A model generated the notes under the pieces. That model was not told the origin of the DNA. It saw only the letters and a program-made list of their open reading frames with translations, and did no database searches. DNA of 64,000 bases from Buchnera aphidicola (Eriosoma lanigerum) (GTDB lineage Bacteria > Pseudomonadota > Gammaproteobacteria > Enterobacterales > Enterobacteriaceae). The position numbers and the translations under genes were made by a program. The DNA lies in the NCBI RefSeq assembly GCF_964059125.1, contig NZ_OZ060395.1, positions 1-64,000 of the forward strand. Direction: 5' to 3'. Within the stretch, counting starts at the first letter, position 1. Every line of letters begins with the position of its first letter. Positions 1 through 15,493 of this stretch are shown here, piece by piece.

Positions 1-93
1 TTATATACAAAGTATAAATCAACATAAAAATTAATATTTATCAATTTTTAGTTCTTTATAAAAAAAATATACAGAAAAAAATAGGTTTGCTTC

Positions 94-2007
94 ATGAATA
101 AAAATGACAAAAAATTTGATGTTCTCGTTATAGGAGGAGGACATGCTGGAATTGAAGCAGCAGCCGCTGCTTCAAGAATGAAAAAAAAAACTTTGTTAAT
201 TACTCAAAAAAAGTGTACTATTGGAGCATTGTCATGTAATCCAGCAATTGGAGGAATTGGTAAAAGTCATTTGGTTAAAGAAATTGATGCTTTAGGTGGT
301 TTAATGGCTGAAATTATTGATCAATCTGGAATTCAATTTAAAATATTAAATGCATCAAAAGGACCAGCTGTACAATCTACAAGAGCTCAAGCAGATAAAA
401 TCTTATATCATAAAAATGCAGTTAGTTATTTAAATAAAGAGAAAAATTTATTTATTTTAGAATCAGAAGTTCAAGACTTAATTATTAAAAATAATTGTAT
501 TTATGGAATTATAACTACATTAGAAGAAAAAATATTTTCTTCATGTGTAATACTAACTACTGGAACTTTTTTAAATGGTGTGATACACATTGGATCAAAT
601 CAATTAAAAGGAGGTAGAATTGGTGATCAATCTTCTATTATATTATCAAATAAATTAAGAGATTTACCATTTCGCATTAATCGATTAAAAACAGGAACTC
701 CACCTAGAATAGAAGGAAAAACAATTAATTTTAAAGATTTAACTATTCAAAATGGAGATGTTCCTATTCCATTTTTTTCATTTATTCAAAATAAAAAAAA
801 TAATTTTTTTCAAGTACCTTGTTATATAACACATACTAATGAAAAAACACATGATATCATTAAATCAAACTTAAAAGAAAGTCCGATTTATCAAGGTAAA
901 ATAAAAGGAATTGGACCTCGTTATTGTCCTTCTATTGAAGATAAAATTATTCGTTTTGAAACAAAAAACAGTCATCAGATATTTTTAGAACCAGAAAGTT
1001 TATCTACCACTAGTATATATCCAAATGGAATTTCTACTAGTTTACCAATAAAAATTCAAATTCAGATGATTAATTCAATTAAAGGATTAGAAAATAGTAC
1101 AATCATTAATCCTGGTTATGCTATTGAATATGATTATTTTGATCCTAGAGATTTAAAATTAACTTTAGAAAGTAAATTAATACATAGGTTATTTTTAGCC
1201 GGTCAAATAAATGGTACTACCGGTTACGAAGAGGCTGCTGCTCAAGGATTATTAGCAGGAATTAATGCTAGTTTATATGTATCAAATTTAGAACCTTGGT
1301 TTCCAAAAAGACATGAAGCATATCTAGGAGTATTAATAGATGATCTTTGTAATAAAGGAACTAACGAGCCATATCGTATGTTTACTTCAAGAGCAGAATA
1401 TAGATTATTATTAAGAGAAGACAATGCTGATTTACGTTTAACAGAAATAGGAAAAAAGTTAGGATTAATTAACGATACCAGATGGATTCAATATAACAAA
1501 AAAGTTTCAAAAATAGAAAAAGAGAAAAAAAAATTAAAAAAATTAATTATATATCCTAATACAATAGAATCAGCTAAATTAAATACAAAATTAAGTATTA
1601 ATATTCATAAAAAAATTACTGGTGAGGAATTATTAAAACGACCTAATGTTCATTATAATGATCTTATTGAAATAAATTTATTAAATAATTTGTCAAAAGA
1701 AAAAATTATTTCTGATCAAATTGAAATACAAATTAAATACTCCGGTTATATTCAACGTCAACATAATGAAATTAAAAAACAAATTAATAATGAATATACT
1801 AATTTATCTCAATCTTTAGATTATTCAAAAATTCCAGGTTTATCTAACGAAGTAATATTAAAATTAAATAATTATAAACCTATGTCTATAGGACAAGCTT
1901 CCCGAATTTCAGGAATTACTCCTGCAGCGATATCAATAATATTAATATATTTGAAAAAACAATCATTATTAAAAATAAAAAATAATAATTCAATATTATT
2001 AAATTAA
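94..2007 (+). CDS. mnmG: tRNA uridine-34 5-carboxymethylaminomethyl modification enzyme MnmG (GidA)
   Basis: FAD-dependent subunit of the MnmE-MnmG complex, which puts the carboxymethylaminomethyl group on U34 of tRNAs reading NNA/NNG codons. The 637 residues compare with 629 in E. coli and align throughout. The dinucleotide-binding GGGHAG motif is at residues 14-19, followed by the family signatures SCNPAIGG and KTGTPPR. ATG start; the 5' side is an AT-only 93-bp stretch that begins at the window edge. Its partner mnmE is also in this window (17234-18601). In enterobacteria rsmG and atpI lie between mnmG and atpB; here that interval is only 292 bp and both are gone. The reading frame is intact despite several long A runs. 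Confidence 0.97.
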   Translation: MNKNDKKFDVLVIGGGHAGIEAAAAASRMKKKTLLITQKKCTIGALSCNPAIGGIGKSHLVKEIDALGGLMAEIIDQSGIQFKILNASKGPAVQSTRAQADKILYHKNAVSYLNKEKNLFILESEVQDLIIKNNCIYGIITTLEEKIFSSCVILTTGTFLNGVIHIGSNQLKGGRIGDQSSIILSNKLRDLPFRINRLKTGTPPRIEGKTINFKDLTIQNGDVPIPFFSFIQNKKNNFFQVPCYITHTNEKTHDIIKSNLKESPIYQGKIKGIGPRYCPSIEDKIIRFETKNSHQIFLEPESLSTTSIYPNGISTSLPIKIQIQMINSIKGLENSTIINPGYAIEYDYFDPRDLKLTLESKLIHRLFLAGQINGTTGYEEAAAQGLLAGINASLYVSNLEPWFPKRHEAYLGVLIDDLCNKGTNEPYRMFTSRAEYRLLLREDNADLRLTEIGKKLGLINDTRWIQYNKKVSKIEKEKKKLKKLIIYPNTIESAKLNTKLSINIHKKITGEELLKRPNVHYNDLIEINLLNNLSKEKIISDQIEIQIKYSGYIQRQHNEIKKQINNEYTNLSQSLDYSKIPGLSNEVILKLNNYKPMSIGQASRISGITPAAISIILIYLKKQSLLKIKNNNSILLN

Positions 2008-2290
2008 AATAATAAACAGTTTTCTAAATTATAAATTTAGTACATAATAATTGTTTTTCGTAAAATATATAATTATTTAAAAAAATATGATTACAATATT
2101 AAAAAAAAAATAATCTAAACAAAAATAAAAGTATTTCAAAATTTTTATAAATTCTTAACAAATTAATTACTTTATATTAAATTTTTTATTTATATATATT
2201 ATTTTTAATAAATTAAATAAAAGATATGTATCTAAATATAAATATACATATTAATATATTAAAAATATTACATATTACGAATAAGGATGA

Positions 2291-3118
<828 letters not shown>

Positions 3119-3148
3119 TTATTGTTAAAGATGATTAATAATTTTTAA

Positions 3149-3415
<267 letters not shown>

Positions 3416-3513
3416 TATTATGAGGATGATTTTTAAATCATATTAATTTAATTACATACTAATTTTTTATAAAATAAAATTGTCTTATATTAATCAACTA
3501 TAGGTAAAACAAT

Positions 3514-3984
3514 GTGAATTTAAATGCTACGATATTTGGACAGACAATTTCTTTTTTTCTTTTTGTTTGGTTTTGTATGAAATACATTTGGCCACCTATC
3601 ATTAATATAATTGAAAATAGACAAAAAGAAATTCAAAATAATTTTTTATTAATTCAAGAAAAAGAAGAAGAATTAATTAAAAAAAATAATGAAATTGAAA
3701 AAAAATTAAATAACGCTCGAAAAGAAGCAATAAATATAATTAAAAAAGCTAATTTAAATAAAAATCATATTATTGAACAAGCTAAAAAGAAAGCTATCCA
3801 AGAAGAAAAAAAAATTATTGAAAGAAGTAGAATTCAAATTGAAATTGACAAGAAAAAAGTTTATGAAGAAATAAAAAAACAAACAGGATTAATTTCAATT
3901 ACAATTGCAGAAAAAATGTTACAGAGATCTATTAATCAAAAAGATCATAAAAATTTAATTGATCAAATACTTGCTAATTTTTAA
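3514..3984 (+). CDS. atpF: ATP synthase Fo subunit b
   Basis: Stator subunit b: one N-terminal membrane helix (about residues 8-28, ending MKYIWPP) followed by a long charged helix rich in Lys and Glu that dimerises as a coiled coil and contacts F1. Length 156, identical to E. coli. The start is GTG at 3514, giving MNLNATIFGQ; the ATG two bases earlier runs at once into TGA. E. coli atpF also starts with GTG, so the unusual start codon is ancestral. Only 8 bp separate it from atpH. Confidence 0.96.
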   Translation: MNLNATIFGQTISFFLFVWFCMKYIWPPIINIIENRQKEIQNNFLLIQEKEEELIKKNNEIEKKLNNARKEAINIIKKANLNKNHIIEQAKKKAIQEEKKIIERSRIQIEIDKKKVYEEIKKQTGLISITIAEKMLQRSINQKDHKNLIDQILANF

Positions 3985-3992
3985 GAAAAACA

Positions 3993-4529
3993 ATGATACC
4001 TGCATACATCACTTTAGCTAGACCTTATGCAACAGCAATTTTTAATTTAGCTATAAAAGATAACAATATTATAAATTGGAAACAACAGTTACAAATTTGT
4101 ACAAAAATTGCATCAACAGAATTGATTCAACAACAATGTCTTAATGGTGTAAATTCTATAAAATTAATTGAAATATTTATTTCTATCGGTAAAGATCAAA
4201 TAAATCAAGAAACAAAAAATTTAATTTCAATAATGACACAAAATAAAAGATTAAATTTATTTCCTAATATTTTAAATTATTTTTTAAAATTAATTGATGA
4301 TTATTATCAAATAATACATTTAGAAATTATATCTGCTTATAAATTAGAATTAATATTTTTAAATTCTATTCATGAAAAATTAAAAAAATATTTTTCTAAA
4401 AAAATTATATTTAAACATACAATTGATAGTTCTATTATTGGAGGATTAGTTATTAAAAATAATGATCAAACCATAGATTATTCTATCTCAACACAATTAA
4501 AAATTTTATCTAATATAATAAAAAATTAA
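3993..4529 (+). CDS. atpH: ATP synthase F1 subunit delta
   Basis: Delta subunit, which links the b-subunit stator to the top of the F1 alpha/beta hexamer. The 178 residues (177 in E. coli) keep the family start TLARPYATAIF and the C-terminal SIIGGLVIKNNDQTIDYSI. The middle is diverged and rich in Ile, Asn and Lys, as expected for the least conserved F1 subunit in an AT-rich genome. Position between atpF and atpA supports the call. Confidence 0.95.
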   Translation: MIPAYITLARPYATAIFNLAIKDNNIINWKQQLQICTKIASTELIQQQCLNGVNSIKLIEIFISIGKDQINQETKNLISIMTQNKRLNLFPNILNYFLKLIDDYYQIIHLEIISAYKLELIFLNSIHEKLKKYFSKKIIFKHTIDSSIIGGLVIKNNDQTIDYSISTQLKILSNIIKN

Positions 4530-4543
4530 GAGAAAAATAATGT

Positions 4544-6082
4544 ATGCAATTAAATTCCACTGAAATTAGTGAATTAATACAAAAAAGAATTACTGAATTT
4601 AATATTGAACCTATTATCCGAAATGAAGGAAAAATTATTTCTATTATTGATGGGATATTAAAAATATATGGAATATCTCATGTTATGCAAGGAGAAATGT
4701 TGTTAATTCCTGAATGTAACACATATGCAATTGCATTAAATTTAGAAAGAGATTCAGTAGGAGCAGTAGTATTAGGTTCATACCTTCATTTAACGGAAGG
4801 TATGATTATACAATGTACAAATAAAATATTAGAAGTACCAATAGGAACAGAATTATTAGGAAGAGTAGTTAATACATTAGGTGAACCAATTGACGGGAAA
4901 GGACCTGTTTCATGTACAAAGTTTGAAAAAATTGAATCTATTGCACCAGGAGTAATAGATAGACAAACAATTGATGAACCTATTCAAACTGGATACAAAG
5001 CAATAGATACTATGATACCTATCGGAAAAGGACAAAGAGAACTAATTATAGGAGATAGACAGACTGGTAAAACTACTTTAGCAATAGATACTATTATTAA
5101 TCAAAGAAAATCTGGTGTTAAATGTATATATGTCGCAATTGGACAAAAAATTTCTACTATTGTAAATATAGTAGAAAAATTAAAAGAACACAAAGCGTTA
5201 AGTAATACTATAATAGTAGTTGCATCTTCTTCAGAATCGGCTTCATTACAATATTTATGTCCATATTCTGCTTGTACCATGGGTGAATATTTTCGTAATA
5301 AAGGCGAAGATGCTTTAATAGTATATGATGATTTATCTAAGCATGCTATAGCATATAGACAAATTTCATTATTATTAAGAAGACCTCCAGGTCGAGAAGC
5401 ATATCCAGGAGATATTTTTTATTTACATTCTCGATTATTAGAAAGATCTGCAAGAGTCAATGCTAATTATGTAGAACAATTTACTAAAGGAAAAATAAGA
5501 AATAAAACAGGATCATTAACAGCATTACCAATTATTGAAACTCAATCTGGAGATGTTTCTGCTTTTGTTCCTACAAATGTTATATCGATTACTGATGGTC
5601 AAATATTTTTAGAAAATAATTTATTTTATTCCGGTATTAGACCTGCTGTCAATCCTGGAATTTCAGTGTCTCGTATTGGAAACAGTGCTCAAACAAATAT
5701 AATTAAACAATTATCTGGAGGTATTAGGACAGCTTTAGCACAATATAGAGAATTAGCTGCCTTTTCTCAATTTGCTTCTGATCTTGATAAAAATACTAAA
5801 AAACAATTAATGTATGGAAGAAAAATAACTGAATTACTTAAACAAAAACAACATTTTCCATTATCTATAGCTGAACAAGCTTTACTTTTATATACTGCTG
5901 AAAATAATTATTTAGATGAAATAGAAATTAATAATATTTCTGTATTTGAATATGAATTATTACAAATGTTTAAATCTAAATATAAAGATTTAATAAATGT
6001 AATTAATAGTACTGGTGTATATGATCAAAATATCAAGAATTCATTTAAATCAATAATTAAAAAATTTATATCAAAAGAATAA
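4544..6082 (+). CDS. atpA: ATP synthase F1 subunit alpha
   Basis: Non-catalytic nucleotide-binding subunit of F1. The 512 residues (513 in E. coli) include the P-loop GDRQTGKT at 170-177 and the alpha signature [13 protein letters not shown], which retains the arginine finger that reaches into the catalytic site. ATG at 4544 is used: the overlapping ATG at 4540 opens a seven-codon frame. Conservation is very high over the whole length, so the gene is under strong selection. Confidence 0.98.
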   Translation: MQLNSTEISELIQKRITEFNIEPIIRNEGKIISIIDGILKIYGISHVMQGEMLLIPECNTYAIALNLERDSVGAVVLGSYLHLTEGMIIQCTNKILEVPIGTELLGRVVNTLGEPIDGKGPVSCTKFEKIESIAPGVIDRQTIDEPIQTGYKAIDTMIPIGKGQRELIIGDRQTGKTTLAIDTIINQRKSGVKCIYVAIGQKISTIVNIVEKLKEHKALSNTIIVVASSSESASLQYLCPYSACTMGEYFRNKGEDALIVYDDLSKHAIAYRQISLLLRRPPGREAYPGDIFYLHSRLLERSARVNANYVEQFTKGKIRNKTGSLTALPIIETQSGDVSAFVPTNVISITDGQIFLENNLFYSGIRPAVNPGISVSRIGNSAQTNIIKQLSGGIRTALAQYRELAAFSQFASDLDKNTKKQLMYGRKITELLKQKQHFPLSIAEQALLLYTAENNYLDEIEINNISVFEYELLQMFKSKYKDLINVINSTGVYDQNIKNSFKSIIKKFISKE

Positions 6083-6123
6083 TTATCATTTAATAAAAAT
6101 AAATATGTTCATTTAGGTCAATT

Positions 6124-6993
6124 ATGAATTCAGTAAAAGAAATAAAAAATAAAATTAATATTGTTAAAAACACAAAAAAAATAACTAAAGCTATGGAAAT
6201 GGTCGCAGTTTCAAAAATGAGAAAAATTCAAGAAAAAATGTTATCTACTCGTCCTTATTTTGAAAATATTATTAAAGTTATTAATCATGTTTCTCTTGCT
6301 AACGTGGAATATAAACATCCATATCTACAAGATAGAAAAACAAAAAATATAGGAATTATAGTTATTTCAACTGATCGAGGATTATGTAGTAATTTAAATT
6401 CTATCTTATTTAAAAAAATATTAATTAATATGCAACGATATGCTGAAAAAAATATTAAATGTAAATTAGTTGTTTTTGGATCTAAAGGTTTTCAGTTTTT
6501 TAATAAATTACAATGTAATATTATTAGTTATATGAATCAAATAAATAACAAAATTAACTTATCTGAATTACTAGGTAATATTCATATTTTATTACAAGAA
6601 TATAAAAATAATAATATTGATAAAATATTTATAGCATATAATCATTTTCAAAATACTATGATACAAATACCTAAATTGAACATTTTATTGCCTATTATTA
6701 ACAATAATCAAAATAAAAATAGTATAAAATGGGATTACATATATGAACCAAATGCAAAAATGGTATTGAATACATTATTAGATAGATTTATCGAATCTCA
6801 AATTTATCAAAGTATATTAGAAAATTTAGTCAGCGAACAAGCAGCAAGAATGCTATCCATGAAAAATGCAACAGATAATAGTAATAATTTTATTAAAGAA
6901 TTGCAATTAAATTATAATAAAGCTCGTCAATCTTCAATAACTCAAGAATTAATTGAAATTATTTCTGGATCTAACAAAAAAAATTTCAATTAA
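6124..6993 (+). CDS. atpG: ATP synthase F1 subunit gamma
   Basis: Central rotor shaft of F1. The 289 residues (287 in E. coli) have the conserved N-terminal helix (KITKAMEMVAVSKMRK), the STDRGLCSNLN segment and the C-terminal helix SEQAARMLSMKNATDN, which fills the alpha/beta core. The middle domain is Asn/Lys rich and more diverged. It lies 41 bp after atpA and 28 bp before atpD. Confidence 0.96.
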   Translation: MNSVKEIKNKINIVKNTKKITKAMEMVAVSKMRKIQEKMLSTRPYFENIIKVINHVSLANVEYKHPYLQDRKTKNIGIIVISTDRGLCSNLNSILFKKILINMQRYAEKNIKCKLVVFGSKGFQFFNKLQCNIISYMNQINNKINLSELLGNIHILLQEYKNNNIDKIFIAYNHFQNTMIQIPKLNILLPIINNNQNKNSIKWDYIYEPNAKMVLNTLLDRFIESQIYQSILENLVSEQAARMLSMKNATDNSNNFIKELQLNYNKARQSSITQELIEIISGSNKKNFN

Positions 6994-6997
6994 TTAA

Positions 6998-8437
<1,440 letters not shown>

Positions 8438-8445
8438 GATCAATT

Positions 8446-8853
8446 ATGTATTGTTATCTGAATGTTGTTAGCATGGAAAAAAAAATTTTTTCAGGTTCTA
8501 TATTAAAAATTCATATTACAGGAATAGAAGGAGAATTAGGAATTTATCCTGGACATTCTCAATTATTAACTATAATTAAACCAGGATTATTGCTAATAGT
8601 ACATATCAATAAAAAAAAAGAACATATTTATGTATCTGGTGGAATTTTAGAAATTCAACCGAAATTAATTACTATTCTATCTGATATAGCTATTCGTGGA
8701 ATTGATTTAGATCGAAATAATATTATAAATGCAAAAAATAATACTGAAAAATTAATAAAAAAAAATTATAATAATAAAAAATTATCAATTAAATTATCTC
8801 AAGCTATAGCACAGTTAAAAGTAATTGAAAAAATGGATAAATCAAAAATCTAA
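8446..8853 (+). CDS. atpC: ATP synthase F1 subunit epsilon
   Basis: Epsilon subunit at the base of the rotor, which also regulates ATP hydrolysis in free-living bacteria. The N-terminal beta-sandwich (residues 1-85) has the conserved EGELGIYPGHSQLLT and YVSGGILEIQP segments. The C-terminal two-helix domain is present (KLSQAIAQLKVIEKM). The 135 residues compare with 139 in E. coli. Last gene of the operon, 8 bp after atpD and followed by a terminator hairpin. Confidence 0.95.
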   Translation: MYCYLNVVSMEKKIFSGSILKIHITGIEGELGIYPGHSQLLTIIKPGLLLIVHINKKKEHIYVSGGILEIQPKLITILSDIAIRGIDLDRNNIINAKNNTEKLIKKNYNNKKLSIKLSQAIAQLKVIEKMDKSKI

Positions 8854-8878
8854 AAAATAAATTAATTTAATAAAGAGA

Positions 8879-8910
8879 TCGGCAGGTAATTTATTATACT
8901 ATCCTGCCGA
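8879..8910. terminator. Hairpin ending the atp operon
   Basis: TCGGCAGG (8879-8886) pairs with CCTGCCGA (8903-8910) around a 16-nt AT loop. It is a GC-rich stem in otherwise AT-only sequence, 25 nt after the atpC stop. The plus strand lacks a good T tract, so termination may rely on the stem alone. Confidence 0.7.
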
Positions 8911-9098
8911 CTATATATGTACAATCATGTATGTAAAAAATATATAGATAATTTTAAAAGTTATATTTTTTAATAACCAATGTTATTTGTTATATATTTT
9001 AAATGTCAATATATGATTAAAATATTAATGATTGTCATATACAACGTACAATTACTTTAATTGAATATAAATATTATATAATAATTATTATATTTAGA

Positions 9099-11549
<2,451 letters not shown>

Positions 11550-11798
11550 TTATTTTTATTGATATATATACTTAATATATTAGTAAAATTAATAATATGA
11601 AATACTATAAAACATTAATATATAAAAATTGCAATTTTTTTATTATTTGTAAAATAGTTAAGAATTATATAGTTTTAATATAAAAAAATTAATTTTTAAT
11701 CAATTTTTAATAAAATATTACAATTTATAAAAATATATTATTAAAAAATTAATTTTAGTGTTATTGTTTATAACATTAATATTATTAAATAAAAAATA

Positions 11799-12911
11799 TT
11801 ATATATACATTGGCATAATCACATATTTCGTGAATGTTTTTTCTGTATCTTCAATTTGAATATTAGAAATAGGAATATTTAATATAAATCGAATATATTT
11901 ACCTTTAATTACATTTAATACATCTAAAATATAATTAATATTTAAAGAAAACTCTATATTTTCAAAATTATTTTGATAATGTACATCTATAATTTCTTCA
12001 GCTAATTCATCTAATTGATTGTTACTAGTAATTTTAAATTCATTGTTATTAATATAAAAAGAGATACCTTTAAATTGCTGATTACATAGAATTGCAACTC
12101 TTAATATTGAATCACGAAGTGATTTTGTATTTATTTCAACAATTTTTTTTTTATTACTTAATAAGGTACTAGAATAATCAGGAAAATTTTCTTCTATTAG
12201 TTTAGTAGTAAAAGTTAAATCTTTAGTATAAATTGACATACTTTGTTTATTAATAAATAATTTCAATTCATCATTTGAATTTTGTAATATTTTAATTAAT
12301 TCAATTATACTATTACGAGGAATAATAATTGAAAATTCTGGTATAAAATTTTTAAAATTTATTCTACAAATTGCTAATCTATAACCGTCAGTAGTAACAA
12401 TTCGAATAACATTTTTTTCTATTTCTAACAACATTCCATTCAAATATGATCGAACATCTTGCTTAGCCATACAAAAGTAACTTACATTTAACATATATTT
12501 AAATATTTTTTCTTGCATAACAAAAATAATTTGATTTGAATGATTGTTTTTTAAAAATTCAGGAAATTGTTCACTAGATAATGTACATAAAGAAAAAAAA
12601 ATTTTATTAGATTTTATAATAATTTTTTCTCCATCTAGATAAATTAACATATGAGATTGACTAGGAAATAAACGACAAATATTTAAAAATTTTCTTCCTG
12701 GAATAGTAATTTTACCAACAGTATATGGAAGACATAACATAATTTTTGCTACAATTTCTATTTCTAAATTACTACTAGTTAAAAATAAATGTCCTGATTC
12801 AATATTGATTAAAATATTATTAAGTATTGGTACATCAGTATTTTTTCCTAATAGAATACTAATTTGTTGTAAATACTTTAATAGTATTTTTTTTTCGATA
12901 GTAAATTTCAT
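11799..12911 (-). CDS. dnaN: DNA polymerase III sliding clamp (beta subunit)
   Basis: Ring-shaped processivity clamp of the replicative polymerase. The 370 residues (366 in E. coli) show the three-domain arrangement, with recognisable segments such as TIPGRKFLNICR and VTTDGYRLAI. The C-terminus ends in YVIMPMYI, corresponding to the E. coli MPM(R/K)L-type end that lines the protein-binding pocket. The start is 4 bp after the dnaA stop, so the two are co-transcribed as in most bacteria. Confidence 0.95.
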   Translation of the reverse strand: MKFTIEKKILLKYLQQISILLGKNTDVPILNNILINIESGHLFLTSSNLEIEIVAKIMLCLPYTVGKITIPGRKFLNICRLFPSQSHMLIYLDGEKIIIKSNKIFFSLCTLSSEQFPEFLKNNHSNQIIFVMQEKIFKYMLNVSYFCMAKQDVRSYLNGMLLEIEKNVIRIVTTDGYRLAICRINFKNFIPEFSIIIPRNSIIELIKILQNSNDELKLFINKQSMSIYTKDLTFTTKLIEENFPDYSSTLLSNKKKIVEINTKSLRDSILRVAILCNQQFKGISFYINNNEFKITSNNQLDELAEEIIDVHYQNNFENIEFSLNINYILDVLNVIKGKYIRFILNIPISNIQIEDTEKTFTKYVIMPMYI

Positions 12912-12915
12912 AAAA

Positions 12916-14280
12916 TTATATTGATATAGTTTGAATTAAATTTAAAAAATCATGTTTCATTTGATTTTTTTCTTGAATTAATGTTTTTATAGTTTTACAA
13001 GCATGCAATACGGTAGTATGATTTCTTCCTCCGAAAGCTTTTCCAATTTCAGATAAACTATAATTAGTTAATTTTTTTGAAATTGTCATAGCAATTTGTC
13101 TTGATCGAACGATTGAACGAGATCGGTTATAAGATAATAAATCAATAATTTGAATTTTATAATATTTAGCAACTACTTTTTGAATATAGTTAATTGTAAT
13201 TATTTGATTTTTTTTATTAAATGTATTATGAATTATTTTTTTAACTAAATTTAATGTAATATTTCTTTGGTTATAATAAGAACTTAACATAATTTTATTA
13301 AATGTTTCTTTTAGTTCTCTAATATTAGTATAAATTTTTTTTGCTATAAAGTAAGCTACATCTTTTGATAATGAAACATTGTTTTCATGTGCTTTTTTAA
13401 TTAAAATAGAAACTCTAGTATTCAATTCTGGTGGATTAATAGTTATTTCAATTCCTAATTTAAATTTAGAATCAAAAAAAAATTTAGCATCTAAAGTTTC
13501 TTTTAAATAACGATTTGAAGTTAAAATAATTTTTTGCGTATCTTTTATTAAAGAGTAAAATGTGCTAATACACTTTTTTTTAAATTGTTCTATATCTAAA
13601 AAATAATGAAAATCATCAATTAAAAAAAAATCAATAGAATGACAGTATGCTTTTAGTTCATTTATAATATTATATTTTAATGCATATAGTATATTTTGTA
13701 TAAAAAATTCGGAATTAATACATATTACTTTAGCATTTCTTTGATTTAAAATAATTGTATTTCCTACTGCATGTAATAAATGTGTTTTTCCTAATCCAGT
13801 TTTACCATATAAAAACAAAGGATTATAATTTTTTCCATTATTATTTGCTATTTTATATGCAATCGATCGTGCTAATTGATTAGATTTTCCTTCAACAAAA
13901 TTTTCAAAATTATATTTTTTATTAATATATGAATGATAGAAAAAATTCCATTGTTGTGAAAAAGAATTAATTTTATTAATCAAACATTTTTTTTGTTTTT
14001 GTATTTGTTGTATTTTTAATTCATTTGGTATTAAATAATCTGTTTTAATTTTTAGTTTTAATACAGGAGGATTAGATCCAAAATAATTAGAAATTAATTC
14101 ATTAAAATTATTAATATATTTATTTTTAATCCAATCTAAAACAAATTGATTGGGAGCATACAATTCTAATGTATTATTTAATAATTGAGCACGTAATGGA
14201 CGAATCCACATACTAAATTCTACAGAAGATAACTTATTTTGTAATGTATTGAGAAAATATTGCCAAAATAACACTGACAC
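12916..14280 (-). CDS. dnaA: Chromosomal replication initiator DnaA
   Basis: AAA+ initiator protein. I choose the GTG at 14280 (MSVLFWQYFL, 454 residues) over an ATG four codons upstream: GGAG lies 6 nt before the GTG, and E. coli dnaA also begins GTG-TCA. Domain I has FSMWIRPL; Walker A is GKTGLGKTHLL and Walker B FLIDDF; the sensor and arginine-finger region is diverged. The domain IV signature reads GRNHTTVLHAC, with Asn420 where E. coli has Asp433, a residue that contacts the DnaA box. Length 467 in E. coli; domain II is shortened. Confidence 0.95.
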   Translation of the reverse strand: MSVLFWQYFLNTLQNKLSSVEFSMWIRPLRAQLLNNTLELYAPNQFVLDWIKNKYINNFNELISNYFGSNPPVLKLKIKTDYLIPNELKIQQIQKQKKCLINKINSFSQQWNFFYHSYINKKYNFENFVEGKSNQLARSIAYKIANNNGKNYNPLFLYGKTGLGKTHLLHAVGNTIILNQRNAKVICINSEFFIQNILYALKYNIINELKAYCHSIDFFLIDDFHYFLDIEQFKKKCISTFYSLIKDTQKIILTSNRYLKETLDAKFFFDSKFKLGIEITINPPELNTRVSILIKKAHENNVSLSKDVAYFIAKKIYTNIRELKETFNKIMLSSYYNQRNITLNLVKKIIHNTFNKKNQIITINYIQKVVAKYYKIQIIDLLSYNRSRSIVRSRQIAMTISKKLTNYSLSEIGKAFGGRNHTTVLHACKTIKTLIQEKNQMKHDFLNLIQTISI

Positions 14281-14755
14281 AGTAAGCTCCATATTACAAC
14301 GTCAATATACCAATAAACAATTAATATAAAAAATATTTTTTTATGTATATTTAAATAATCAATATTAACTTAATAATAATTTATTAAATTAATATTTTTT
14401 ATAATGAATAATATTATAAAATGTTATTTTTTAAAATTTATATAATTTTATTTGTTATAAAAATTATATTTCTATATCTAAACATTAAAAATAATTAAAT
14501 TGTTATAATACTATTAATAGTAATATATTATTAAAATATAATTGATGATTTTTTTTTAACGATATCAAAATACAATTTAAAAAAATATTTTTAATTAAAA
14601 AAAAATATTAAATTATATTACTATTCTTATTAGAGAATAAATTAAATATGATAAAATTATTTTTAATATTATAATTAATAATTATAAAAATTATTAATTA
14701 TAATATTAAAAATATAAAATAATTACATAAAAACAAATATAAGGATTTCAAAATA
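14281..14755. other. AT-only spacer between divergent dnaA and rpmH
   Basis: 475 bp, nearly all A and T, with no gene. In many bacteria the replication origin lies in the dnaA-rpmH region. I searched by eye for TTATCCACA-type DnaA boxes on both strands and saw none that is convincing. The region contains a 24-bp-stem AT palindrome (14659-14713) and presumably the promoters of dnaA and rpmH, which I cannot place reliably in such biased sequence. Confidence 0.6.
14659..14713. repeat. Perfect AT-only palindrome upstream of rpmH
   Basis: A 24-nt left arm (14659-14682) is exactly complementary to 14690-14713 around a 7-nt loop. It contains only A and T and ends 43 nt before the rpmH start. It could extrude as a cruciform, melt easily, or form a hairpin in the rpmH leader if transcription starts upstream of it. 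Confidence 0.85.
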
Positions 14756-14899
14756 ATGAAAAGAACATTTCAACCATCCATTATAAAAAAAAATAGAAGA
14801 CATGGATTTCGATCCCGTATGGCTACAAAAAATGGAAGACTAATTCTTTCTCGAAGAAGAAATAAGAAACGTATTCATTTGACTGTTTCTTCTAAATAA
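14756..14899 (+). CDS. rpmH: 50S ribosomal protein L34
   Basis: Small basic ribosomal protein of 47 residues (46 in E. coli). It begins MKRTFQPS and continues with the family core [16 protein letters not shown] and LSRRRNKKR. The AAGGA at 14741-14745 is a good ribosome-binding site. It is followed after 11 bp by rnpA, the standard rpmH-rnpA pair. Confidence 0.97.
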   Translation: MKRTFQPSIIKKNRRHGFRSRMATKNGRLILSRRRNKKRIHLTVSSK

Positions 14900-14910
14900 T
14901 ATAATTATTA

Positions 14911-15264
14911 ATGAACAGATATTTTTTTAAAAAAAAATCAAGATTGTTAAAATCAAAAAATTTTAAATATTCTTTTAAAAAAAAAATAAGTAATAAAGAA
15001 TTTATTATATTATCTCGAATTAATACTTTTTCTTATTCTCGTATAGGTTTGATTATATCAAAAAAAAATATTAATAAATCTCATGAAAGAAATAGAATAA
15101 AAAGATTAATCAGAGAAACATTTAGATTATCACAACATCAATTATTAAATATGGATTTTTTAGTGATAAAAAAAAAACAATTGAATAAAATTAATAATAA
15201 AAAATTAATTGATAGTTTAAACAATTTATGGAAAAAATATTATCAATCATTTTTAAATTCTTAA
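14911..15264 (+). CDS. rnpA: Ribonuclease P protein component
   Basis: Protein cofactor of RNase P, which matures tRNA 5' ends with the rnpB RNA (not in this window). The 117 residues (119 in E. coli) contain the RNR motif in ERNRIKRLIRETFR, which binds the RNA, and IGLIISKKN. The protein is exceptionally Lys rich. yidD, which normally lies between rnpA and yidC, is missing; a 229-bp AT spacer replaces it. Confidence 0.95.
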   Translation: MNRYFFKKKSRLLKSKNFKYSFKKKISNKEFIILSRINTFSYSRIGLIISKKNINKSHERNRIKRLIRETFRLSQHQLLNMDFLVIKKKQLNKINNKKLIDSLNNLWKKYYQSFLNS

Positions 15265-15493
15265 TTTATTAAAAATTGTTTAATATAACAACGTTCTTTA
15301 AAAACATTTTTATATATACTAACTATAATTTATTAAATTCTTTATTTTTTAAATTGTATTATATTTTAAAATTATATTTTTATAATAAAAATTATATTTA
15401 TTTATTATTCTAATAGATTTAATAATTTTATATATATAATTTTGATAATCTTAATCTATTTAAAATTATTTAAGTTACACGAGATTTTTAATA

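Noticed and set aside
14281..14755. Canonical oriC with DnaA boxes
   Set aside because: No TTATNCACA-like cluster was seen on either strand; position alone is not enough.
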